Below, piece by piece: positions 1 through 5,027 of a stretch of 5,027 bases of DNA (position 1 is the stretch's first letter; every line of letters begins with the position of its first letter). The notes below the pieces were generated by a model that saw only the letters and a list, made by a program, of their open reading frames with translations, had not been told where the DNA came from and did not search any database. This stretch comes from an uncultured Succinatimonas sp. (GTDB lineage Bacteria; Pseudomonadota; Gammaproteobacteria; Enterobacterales; Succinivibrionaceae). A program made the translations under genes and the position numbers. Location of the stretch: contig CALBLB010000206.1 of assembly GCA_937896115.1 (NCBI GenBank), positions 1 to 5,027 on the forward strand, given 5' to 3'.

Positions 1-280
1 CGACGAGCCCGCGACGCGGAGAATCGTAATCAGTCTTCCATAACTTCGTCGTTACAAAAAGATCCTGGCGTTTAACGCCCGATGCCTTTATTCCCTCACC
101 TACGCTTGCTTCATTTGAATAAGCTCTGGCGGTATCTATCATGCGGTAGCCGTTTACAATTGCACTTTTTACCGCATTGGCAGTTTCATCTCCTGCCTTG
201 GAATGAAATACTCCCAGTCCGAAAACCGGCATTTTTACATCATTGTTCAAAGTAAAATTAGAATTGCAGGACAGCTCCAT
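1..280 (-). CDS. Aldo/keto reductase, N-terminal part (cut by window edge)
   Basis: The first 93 codons of a cytosolic NAD(P)H-dependent carbonyl reductase of the aldo/keto reductase (AKR) superfamily; the rest lies beyond base 1. Seen in the sequence: an N-terminal strand region ending MPVFGLGVF (residues 17-25), then GYRMIDTARAY (44-54) with the catalytic Asp49 and Tyr54, and FVTTKLW (75-81) with catalytic Lys79. Three of the four tetrad residues are thus present; the catalytic His would lie past the edge. The pattern matches the 2,5-diketogluconate reductase/YafB/DkgA-like group that reduces small aldehydes and ketones, but substrate cannot be decided from this part. The start is ATG at 280-278, with AAGGAG at 292-287 and a 6-base spacer. 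It lies 32 bases after dusA on the same strand with no terminator in between, so it is probably the third gene of that operon. Confidence 0.88.
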   Translation of the reverse strand, partial: MELSCNSNFTLNNDVKMPVFGLGVFHSKAGDETANAVKSAIVNGYRMIDTARAYSNEASVGEGIKASGVKRQDLFVTTKLWKTDYDSPRRGLV

Positions 281-312
281 TGCTAACTCCTTTTTCTTTA
301 AAGGTATGCTGA

Positions 313-1290
313 TCAGGATCTCTTACAAAAAGAAAAAGCCTTGAGCAAGACTTCCTCACCATGGGCATCCCCAAGATGTTCTGAAAGATAACGACGATAG
401 GCACGGGCACCTTGGCATCCTGAAAAAAGATTCAGCAGATGTTGCCCCATATACCTGAATTTGCCCCCGTGATCTTCATAGGATTTGATAAGCTCTGCAG
501 CTTCCTGAAGAATTTGTTCTCTTGCTTTTATCAAAGAACCGTTATTAAAGAGCTTTGCATCAACTTCAGCCATGATATAAGGATTATCGATGATCTCACG
601 TCCCAGCATCACGCCGTCAACGTGTTTTAAATGCTCTTTACACTGCTCGATGCTGGTGATCCCGCCGTTTATCGTAAACGCAGTATCGGGAAAAATTTCC
701 TTTAAAGCATATACTCTTGAATAATCAAGCGGAGGCTTGGTTCTGTTCTCTTTTGGAGAGAGACCGTTTAACCAGCATTTTCTGGCGTGCACGATGATGT
801 GACGACAACCGGCATCGTGAATTGCCCCGATAAGTTTTTGGGTAAATTCAAAACTGTCACAATCATCATAACCTATGCGAGTTTTTACCGTTACGGGAAT
901 GCTTACGGCATCCTGCATGGCTTTAATGCAATCAGCAAGATGCTCGGGATCTTTCATCATCACCGCTCCGAAAGCTCCTGATTGCACCTTATCGGACGGA
1001 CAACCGGCGTTCAGGTTGATCACGCTGTAACCCAAGCGTTCACCTGCTTTGGCAGCAAAAGCCAATTTTTCAGGATCGCTTCCGCCTAATTGCAAAGTCA
1101 AAGGTTGTTCACCGGGATCAAACTCCAGCAATTCGTCTTTTCCGTGCACGATGGCATCGGCGGCAATCATCTCGGTATACAGCATGGCTTTTTTAGTAAA
1201 AAGCCTGGCAATACGGCGAAAAGTTGAAGTAGTGACGTCCACCATGGGCGCCACTGCAAAAAGATCCGCTTTTTGAAAATCTGTTTTCAT
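313..1290 (-). CDS. dusA: tRNA-dihydrouridine(20/20a) synthase DusA
   Basis: An FMN-dependent, NADPH-using enzyme that reduces uridines in the D-loop of tRNA (positions 20/20a in the DusA group) to dihydrouridine. The 325 residues match the usual DusA length. Visible landmarks: APMVDVT (14-20) at the start of the TIM barrel, LYTEMI (37-42), LQLGGSDP (66-73), INLNAGCPSDKVQSG (91-105) with catalytic Cys97, VTVKTRIG (133-140) with FMN-binding Lys136, HARK (168-171), GLSPKENR (176-183), INGG (207-210) and GVMLGRE (226-232). The C-terminal helical tRNA-binding part carries GQHLLNLFSG and GARAYRRYLSEHL, as in DusA. The stretch after APMVDVT reads TSTFRR, where the family usually has DRxxR. The start ATG (1290-1288) overlaps the stop of the upstream SHMT-like gene as ATGA. 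No good ribosome binding site precedes it, so translation is probably coupled. Confidence 0.96.
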   Translation of the reverse strand: MKTDFQKADLFAVAPMVDVTTSTFRRIARLFTKKAMLYTEMIAADAIVHGKDELLEFDPGEQPLTLQLGGSDPEKLAFAAKAGERLGYSVINLNAGCPSDKVQSGAFGAVMMKDPEHLADCIKAMQDAVSIPVTVKTRIGYDDCDSFEFTQKLIGAIHDAGCRHIIVHARKCWLNGLSPKENRTKPPLDYSRVYALKEIFPDTAFTINGGITSIEQCKEHLKHVDGVMLGREIIDNPYIMAEVDAKLFNNGSLIKAREQILQEAAELIKSYEDHGGKFRYMGQHLLNLFSGCQGARAYRRYLSEHLGDAHGEEVLLKAFSFCKRS

Positions 1291-2549
1291 GACAAAACTG
1301 AAGTCCCGTCAAAAGACAGACCTTCATGCTCAACTCCCTGAGGCAGCCACTTGCTTGCAAAGAACGGCAACGTTGCCGTAAGCATGGCTATCTTTGAAGA
1401 CAGTTGTTTGGCATGTTCGTCATCAGGAGATCTCAGATAGGCGGCGATCACTTCACCGGCCTCTTCCAAAGCCTTGGGTTTTAGTCCGCGGGTCGTGGCA
1501 GAAAGCACGGAGAAACGCACCGAATCGTATTTTACGGCAGGATCCGACGTACATACCGTAGCGTAACGTACGCCGACGTTGCAGTCTGCCAACAACTCCT
1601 GTGCACCGCGTGCCGATACAGCGGTATTTCTCATATTAATCATGACGAAGTGAGAATGCGTACCCGGGCCGATGATACTCATTCCGCCCTTGCGCAAACC
1701 GCGCTCCAAAGCCTGAGCATTTTCAATCACCGCATCTGAATACTGCTTGTAAATATCACTTCCCATCTCATGAATACGTGCCGACAGGGCTGACAGCTGC
1801 GCAGTAAGCAAACCTATATGCCCGGAAGTCATCACGGCACGGTCGATGGCACCTCCCAATTCCTCTTTGGAGAGGATCACCGAGCATTGAGGTCCCTGCA
1901 TGGCACCGTGTACGGTAAAGGTAACCACATCGGCATAAGGAACCGGTGAGCTTAGACGTCCTGCGGCAATTAATCCTGCATTTTGAGAAATATCACACCA
2001 TAAAAGCGCTCCTACGTCTTTGGCTATGTCGGCAAGACGTTTGTAATCTATATCCTGAGGATAATTTACAGGAGAGAGAATAATAAGATGCGGTTTAGCT
2101 TCGCGTGCAGTCTTTTCGATGTCGTCGTAGTTTAATTCCTGTTTTTGCGGATCGATGCCGAAATTCACAAAACGGAATACCAAATTTTCACTGTTGCAGT
2201 GCTCTTTCTTGCGCAGATCAAGCGACAAAACCACGTCGCCTCTTTTGGTCAAAGCTTGAAAGACTACTCGGGAGGCCGCTTCGATATTAAGAGTACGTAT
2301 ATTGGCATGCTCTGCGCCGAAGAGTCTGCAGATACGATCTGCTGTTAAAGCTTCAAGTCCTTCTGCGCGAGAATATGAAACCTTGCCTACTGAATTTACC
2401 AGCACGTTTCCCATGATGGCAGCACACAAAGGCGTAGTCGAATTCTCATCCGGGATAAAAGAAAGCGACGAATGCTGATGCTCCATTTCCTTTTCAAAAA
2501 AGGCGAAGAGCTCTGGATCTAGTTGCTGCAGAATCGAAAGGGAGATCAT
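1287..2549 (-). CDS. SHMT-like PLP-fold protein lacking the active-site lysine
   Basis: A full-length (420 aa) relative of serine hydroxymethyltransferase (GlyA), the enzyme that makes glycine and 5,10-methylene-tetrahydrofolate from serine. The fold signature is clear: DPELFAFFEKE (11-21), DENSTT (34-39, family SENYTS), DRICRLFGAEHANI (71-84), a strand-helix core, CDISQNAGLIAAG (185-197, family D-x-A-H-x-AGL-x-AAG), VVTFTVHGAMQGP (208-220) and DSVRFSVLSATTRG (342-355). Where true SHMTs have T-T-x-H-K, the residue after His214 is Gly215 (GGT codon at 1907-1905), so the lysine that forms the PLP Schiff base is absent. The ring-stacking region has Gln189 in place of His, the SGS phosphate loop reads NIEAA (88-92), and the YAEGYPG segment with its Tyr and general-base Glu is shortened away. 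Asp186 and Arg345 (substrate carboxylate) are kept. It therefore probably does not do SHMT chemistry. Start ATG 2549-2547 has AAGGA at 2561-2557. First gene of the operon with dusA. Confidence 0.82.
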   Translation of the reverse strand: MISLSILQQLDPELFAFFEKEMEHQHSSLSFIPDENSTTPLCAAIMGNVLVNSVGKVSYSRAEGLEALTADRICRLFGAEHANIRTLNIEAASRVVFQALTKRGDVVLSLDLRKKEHCNSENLVFRFVNFGIDPQKQELNYDDIEKTAREAKPHLIILSPVNYPQDIDYKRLADIAKDVGALLWCDISQNAGLIAAGRLSSPVPYADVVTFTVHGAMQGPQCSVILSKEELGGAIDRAVMTSGHIGLLTAQLSALSARIHEMGSDIYKQYSDAVIENAQALERGLRKGGMSIIGPGTHSHFVMINMRNTAVSARGAQELLADCNVGVRYATVCTSDPAVKYDSVRFSVLSATTRGLKPKALEEAGEVIAAYLRSPDDEHAKQLSSKIAMLTATLPFFASKWLPQGVEHEGLSFDGTSVLS

Positions 2550-2601
2550 ACATTTTTCCTTATGCTTAAGCTTGTTAGCAAATTAAGAATGCCTTAAAGA
2601 A

Positions 2602-2631
2602 AGTATAACAAATCACGGACAAAGCTTTTAA
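2602..2631 (-). promoter_or_regulatory. Probable sigma-70 promoter of the SHMT-like gene/dusA operon
   Basis: On the minus strand the -10 is TATACT (2607-2602, five of six consensus bases), preceded by TGT (2610-2608), which makes it an extended -10. An 18-base spacer separates it from TTAAAA (2631-2626, four of six for a -35). Transcription would start near 2595, about 45 bases before the ATG at 2549. The -35 lies inside the A/T-rich tail of the upstream terminator, so the transporter unit ends and this unit begins within roughly 60 bases. Confidence 0.55.
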
Positions 2632-2635
2632 GAAT

Positions 2636-2661
2636 AAGGCCCGAATATACGGGCCTTTTTT
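2636..2661 (-). terminator. Hairpin terminator after the transporter gene
   Basis: A perfect 8-bp stem: AAGGCCCG (2636-2643) pairs with CGGGCCTT (2650-2657) around the 6-base loop AATATA. On the minus strand it begins 28 bases after the transporter stop and is followed by the U-rich tail ATTCTTAA, so it can end that transcript. The longer clean T run (2656-2661) is on the plus strand, so the element should also stop rightward transcription coming from the SHMT-like region, i.e. it is likely bidirectional. Confidence 0.85.
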
Positions 2662-2684
2662 CAAAACTGCTTTGTAACGCACAT

Positions 2685-3944
2685 TCATCTAAACGGCCAT
2701 GCCATCGGGATGATCACAACGCAAAGTATGAAAGAGATCAGACAAAGCGGTCCGCCGAATAAGAGATAATCTTTAAAGTGCAGATTACCAGGGGTCATGA
2801 TGAGCGTATTAGGAGGAGTAGCTACCGGAGTTGCGAAAGAACTTGAGGCTGCGATGGTGATCGCCATGGTTACGGCATAGGGAGATACTCCGAGGTGCTT
2901 GGATATGGACAAGCCTATGGGAATAAGCAAAGCTGCCGTAGCAGTATTGGGCATAAACTGGGTAAGACCGCAGGATAACAGGAACAGCACGGCCATGATG
3001 GTCATTTCAGAAGGCTCGGCTCCCATAAGCTCCACCACGAAATCGGCAACCATCTGTCCTGCACCGGTTTTATCAAGTGCCGTTGCCAACGGCAGCATTC
3101 CGGAAAACAAGAAGATCGTAACCCAGTCGATGCCGTCATAAGCCTGCTTTTCGGTAATGGTCTTGGTAAGTACGCATAATAAAGCACCGATCACGGCCAT
3201 CATTGCAGGAGATACCCCCGGGATCCCGATGATAAGTCCTGCCACCACTACGGCAAGAATGAGCACAGCCTGAATTTGTCCGCGTATATTCCCTTCAGGC
3301 ATTTTCATTTCAGAAACGCCCATCAGTTTTGCCTGTGCTTTAGGCAACATTTTCGGGGCAAGCCAGACGGTAAAAATCATGCAGGCTATGCACAAGGGAC
3401 CGCCTATGATTGAAAATTCAAAGAAGCCGAATGACTCGAATCCGGCATTCTCAAGCGCGGCATTGGCGAGCATATTAGGAGGAGTACCAACCATGGTAAG
3501 GTTGCATCCAGTGTTTGCGGCTACGGCCAAAGCCATAAGCAAAGGAGCAGAAGGCAACTTTGCCGATACGCAAATTCCTATAACCATGGGCATAAGGCAG
3601 GCTACGCTACCGGTGTTGGAGGCAAAGGCTGACATAAAGATGGTTACCAGCATCAAAGCCACCATCAAGGGTCTTTCCCTGATCCCCACCTCTTTTATAA
3701 CAAACTTACCGACGGTTTGCGCAAGCCCCGTCTCCATCATAGCCGCGCCTACGACGAACATGCCGCCAAAGAGCACTACCGTTGAATTGGAAAATCCTGA
3801 AAAGACTTCTTTTGCCGAGAGTACCCCGCAAAGTCCCAAAACTACCGCCGCACTGACGGCGGTTACAGCCATGGGAATGATTTCGGTTATAAAGAGGAAG
3901 GCAACCGCACCTAAAACTGCCAGCGTAACAACTGCAGGATCCAT
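2685..3944 (-). CDS. SLC13/DASS-family anion transporter (di/tricarboxylate or sulfate type)
   Basis: An inner-membrane secondary transporter of the divalent anion:sodium symporter (DASS/SLC13) family, 419 residues, mostly hydrophobic with about ten to twelve membrane segments. The internal two-fold repeat of the family is visible. Repeat one has FASNTGSVACLMPMV (107-121) followed by NTGCNLTMVGTPPNMLA (144-160). Repeat two has FMPNTATAALLIPIGLS (330-346) followed by SSSFATPVATPPNTLIM (367-383). The two S/P-N-T tips and the TPPN loops are the sodium and anion sites. The second tip is PNT where well-studied members have SNT. No TrkA-C/RCK insert is present between the halves. Substrate is not decidable here; C4-dicarboxylates, citrate and sulfate are all possible. 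The start ATG (3944-3942) is fixed by an in-frame TAA at 3956-3954, which overlaps the AAGGAG ribosome binding site (3955-3950). It stands alone, with a terminator behind and a divergent spacer in front. Confidence 0.9.
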   Translation of the reverse strand: MDPAVVTLAVLGAVAFLFITEIIPMAVTAVSAAVVLGLCGVLSAKEVFSGFSNSTVVLFGGMFVVGAAMMETGLAQTVGKFVIKEVGIRERPLMVALMLVTIFMSAFASNTGSVACLMPMVIGICVSAKLPSAPLLMALAVAANTGCNLTMVGTPPNMLANAALENAGFESFGFFEFSIIGGPLCIACMIFTVWLAPKMLPKAQAKLMGVSEMKMPEGNIRGQIQAVLILAVVVAGLIIGIPGVSPAMMAVIGALLCVLTKTITEKQAYDGIDWVTIFLFSGMLPLATALDKTGAGQMVADFVVELMGAEPSEMTIMAVLFLLSCGLTQFMPNTATAALLIPIGLSISKHLGVSPYAVTMAITIAASSSFATPVATPPNTLIMTPGNLHFKDYLLFGGPLCLISFILCVVIIPMAWPFR

Positions 3945-4157
3945 GTTTACTCCTTACCGGACAGGACAAAACCGCCCGAAAAAGCGTGGACAAGCTGAGA
4001 ATGCAGTAAAAAGTCTCATCATAGATACAATTTACCGTTTTCCTCATGTAAACATAGATTAGTTAAAGCAAACTTAAAAATTTTTTTGAGCAAATTGTCG
4101 CTTGATCCGCAAAATAGACAAAGAAAATAAGAAAATGTTGATCTTGCGCATGTTTTT

Positions 4158-4178
4158 GCATTTTTTTAAAGAAAATGC
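4158..4178. repeat. Perfect 7-bp inverted repeat, possible operator
   Basis: GCATTTT (4158-4164) is repeated inverted as AAAATGC (4172-4178) around a 7-base centre TTTAAAG that is itself nearly symmetrical. The repeat ends four bases before the -10 candidate at 4182-4187 and covers where its -35 would be, the usual place for a repressor site. As RNA it would form a hairpin, but with mostly A-U pairs and no clean terminator tail. No matching family of regulator is recognised. Confidence 0.4.
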
Positions 4179-4187
4179 TGTTAATAT
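4179..4187 (+). promoter_or_regulatory. Candidate promoter -10 for the small membrane protein gene
   Basis: TGTTAATAT places TAATAT (4182-4187, four of six consensus bases) behind a TGN extension. The only -35-like sequence, TTGCAT at 4156-4161, is 20 bases upstream, longer than ideal, so activity would rest on the extended -10. The predicted transcript would begin near 4194, about 26 bases before the ATG at 4220. Confidence 0.35.
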
Positions 4188-4219
4188 GAAACATTCGTAT
4201 TCTGAGACTTAGGTTTCCC

Positions 4220-4474
4220 ATGACTCCTGCCGGTAAAATTTTTCTTTGTTTGCTTCTCTCTCTTGCAACAGCAATGGTGATCAGGGCATTGCTAGGGGAA
4301 AAGCGCGATCTTTGGTTTGAACGCAAAGTCCCCAAAAGTTTTATTACGTTGCGTACCAAACTTTCGATGTATGTGGCCATAGGTACACCCAAAACTTTTA
4401 AAGGGGCTTTGGTTGTAGCTTTTTTGCTTGCCCTAGTGGCACTTGAATGTACTGCCGTGTGCTTTTTTCTTTGA
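4220..4474 (+). CDS. Small two-helix membrane protein, function unknown
   Basis: An 84-residue protein I do not recognise. It has two hydrophobic stretches, KIFLCLLLSLATAMVIRALL (6-25) and ALVVAFLLALVALECTAVCF (63-82), joined by a basic loop of about 35 residues rich in Lys and Arg (GEKRDLWFERKVPKSF and after). By the positive-inside rule the loop should be cytoplasmic and both ends periplasmic. The second helix runs to the C-terminus. There is no lipobox, and the first helix lacks a convincing cleavage site. The start ATG (4220) has only a weak ribosome binding site, TTAGGT at 4209-4214. Support for it being real: a promoter-like element just upstream, clean membrane topology, and the same direction as htpX, whose start is 91 bases beyond its stop. 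A regulator or partner of the protease is possible but is inference from position only. Confidence 0.65.
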   Translation: MTPAGKIFLCLLLSLATAMVIRALLGEKRDLWFERKVPKSFITLRTKLSMYVAIGTPKTFKGALVVAFLLALVALECTAVCFFL

Positions 4475-4497
4475 TCCTAATAAAGTTCTGTGCCTGT

Positions 4498-4510
4498 AAG
4501 GCTTAGCCTT
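4498..4510 (+). repeat. Short inverted repeat between the small gene and htpX
   Basis: AAGGC (4498-4502) and GCCTT (4506-4510) form a 5-bp stem with a TTA loop, followed only by TT. It is too short and lacks the U tract for a confident terminator, so it may attenuate read-through weakly or be chance. Its right arm ends one base before the TGC of the htpX -10 element. Confidence 0.3.
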
Positions 4511-4511
4511 T

Positions 4512-4520
4512 TGCTAGAAT
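4512..4520 (+). promoter_or_regulatory. Candidate extended -10 promoter of htpX
   Basis: TGCTAGAAT contains TAGAAT (4515-4520, five of six consensus bases) with the TG extension directly before it; no good -35 stands 16-18 bases upstream. Transcription would start near 4527, about 39 bases before the ATG. No heat-shock (sigma-32) -10 of the CCCCAT type is visible, although htpX of E. coli is stress-induced. Confidence 0.45.
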
Positions 4521-4565
4521 TCTTTAATCCTGATTTTTTACCTTTTTAACTGTTGGAGAGAAATC

Positions 4566-5027
4566 ATGCTACTTCGCAGAGGGATCTTATACATGGCGAC
4601 CATGCTTGGAGTGATCCTGCTCATCGGCATCATCGTCAATATCGTCTGTTATCTCTTTCAGATCAATATATCATCAAGCGGAATGGGAACCATCTTGGTG
4701 CTGTCGGCTGTCATGGGATTTGCAGGATCCATAATCAGCCTATTTCTGTCAAAAACCATGGTTAAAAAATCGATGCGTGTGCAGGTGATCACTTCTCCGC
4801 GTACCGATGATGAAAGATGGCTCTTGCAAAGCGTAAACATGTTGGCAAATAAAAAAGGAGTCGCCATGCCGGAAGTAGGAATTTACCCTGCTGACGAAAT
4901 GAACGCATTCGCCACCGGTTGGAATAAAGATGCAGCTTTGGTAGCCGTAAGCTCCGGAATTTTAAGACGCATGAACCGCGACGAACTCTTGGCCGTCTTA
5001 GGTCACGAAATGAGTCACGTACAAAAC
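4566..5027 (+). CDS. htpX: Membrane zinc protease HtpX, N-terminal part (cut by window edge)
   Basis: The first 154 codons of HtpX, an inner-membrane M48 metalloprotease that degrades misfolded membrane proteins alongside FtsH. Seen: an N-terminal membrane helix (about 7-31), a second one (about 41-62) containing VMGFAGSIISLFLSK, a cytoplasmic segment with SPRTDDERWL (77-86) and GVAMPEVGIYPADEMNAFATG (family MPxVxIYxxxxxNAFATG) near 98-118, then LVAVSSGIL (125-133) and the zinc motif HEMSH (147-151), where the two His bind zinc and Glu148 is the catalytic base. The third zinc ligand and the last two helices lie beyond the edge. The order and spacing follow E. coli HtpX closely. The start ATG (4566) has a strong ribosome binding site, TTGGAGAG, at 4553-4560 with a 5-base spacer. 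Co-directional with the small membrane protein gene upstream, but with its own candidate promoter. Confidence 0.95.
   Translation, partial: MLLRRGILYMATMLGVILLIGIIVNIVCYLFQINISSSGMGTILVLSAVMGFAGSIISLFLSKTMVKKSMRVQVITSPRTDDERWLLQSVNMLANKKGVAMPEVGIYPADEMNAFATGWNKDAALVAVSSGILRRMNRDELLAVLGHEMSHVQN

Larger units (their letters stand above)
3945..4219. other. Divergent intergenic spacer, A/T-rich
   Basis: These 275 bases separate the leftward transporter gene from the rightward small membrane protein gene and should hold both promoters. On the minus strand a TATGAT at 4023-4018 is a -10 candidate for the transporter (start near 4011, leader about 65 bases), but it lacks a good -35, and TTTACA at 4052-4047 is too far from it. 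On the plus strand see the promoter and dyad entries at 4158-4187. I see no convincing FNR, CRP or Fur palindrome, riboswitch or tRNA. Long A and T runs around 4071-4090 may bend the DNA. Confidence 0.6.

Noticed and set aside
1905..1907. Loss of the SHMT lysine as a sequencing error or frameshift artefact
   Set aside because: The frame is intact on both sides with conserved residues immediately before and after, and Lys to GGT needs at least two base changes.
3706..4047. A 113-codon minus-strand frame overlapping the transporter start in another frame
   Set aside because: The protein is rich in Cys, Arg and Gly with no family pattern, and the overlapping transporter frame has the good ribosome binding site and conserved motifs.
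3379..4062. A long open frame on the plus strand (227 codons) opposite the transporter gene
   Set aside because: It lies almost wholly antisense to a well-supported SLC13 transporter, has no domain I recognise and is low-complexity in Ala, Thr, Ser and Lys, as expected from reading hydrophobic codons backwards.
4091..4150. TTGAT half-sites that resemble FNR boxes (near 4102 and 4138)
   Set aside because: Neither has an ATCAA partner at the right four-base spacing, so they do not make an FNR palindrome.
4063..4392. A 109-codon open frame on the minus strand across the divergent spacer
   Set aside because: It starts with TTG without a ribosome binding site, is antisense to the small membrane protein gene and runs into A/T-rich spacer; its residues show no coherent fold or membrane pattern.
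4442..4447. CTTGAA, a perfect sigma-32 -35 hexamer ahead of htpX
   Set aside because: The sequence 13-15 bases downstream is GCTTTTTT, with no CCCCAT-like -10, and the hexamer lies inside the coding frame of the small gene (Leu-Glu codons).

Overview
The window looks like ordinary chromosome of a gammaproteobacterium-like organism. The base for this is a DusA-type tRNA-dihydrouridine synthase and an HtpX-type membrane protease, both close in sequence to the enterobacterial proteins as I remember them, with moderate G+C, A/T-rich gaps and AAGGAG-type ribosome binding sites. Genus cannot be read from the sequence; an anaerobic succinate-producing relative such as Succinivibrionaceae is only a guess. 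I see no insertion sequence, CRISPR array, rRNA or tRNA.

Left half, minus strand (read right to left from about 2630 to 1): one probable operon of three genes. It starts at a promoter around 2602-2631 and runs through a 420-residue protein with the fold signature of serine hydroxymethyltransferase (SHMT), then dusA (4-base ATGA overlap), then, 32 bases on, the first 93 codons of an aldo/keto reductase that leaves the window at base 1. The SHMT-like protein is the most unusual item: the active-site lysine that holds pyridoxal phosphate is a glycine, and several other cofactor-contacting residues are changed, while the reading frame is intact.

Middle, minus strand (2685-3944): a single-gene unit for an SLC13/DASS-family transporter, closed by a strong hairpin terminator at 2636-2661 that lies immediately upstream of the SHMT-like gene's promoter.

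Right part, plus strand: after a 275-base A/T-rich divergent spacer (3945-4219) that contains a perfect dyad next to a promoter-like element, there is an 84-residue two-helix membrane protein of unknown function (4220-4474). It is followed by htpX (4566 onward), a membrane zinc protease cut by the window edge just after its HEMSH metal site. The small protein and htpX are co-directional, and htpX probably also has its own extended -10 promoter.

The clearest functional links are positional: a non-catalytic-looking SHMT relative translationally coupled to a tRNA-modifying flavoenzyme, and a small membrane protein directly ahead of a membrane quality-control protease. Both links are inference.
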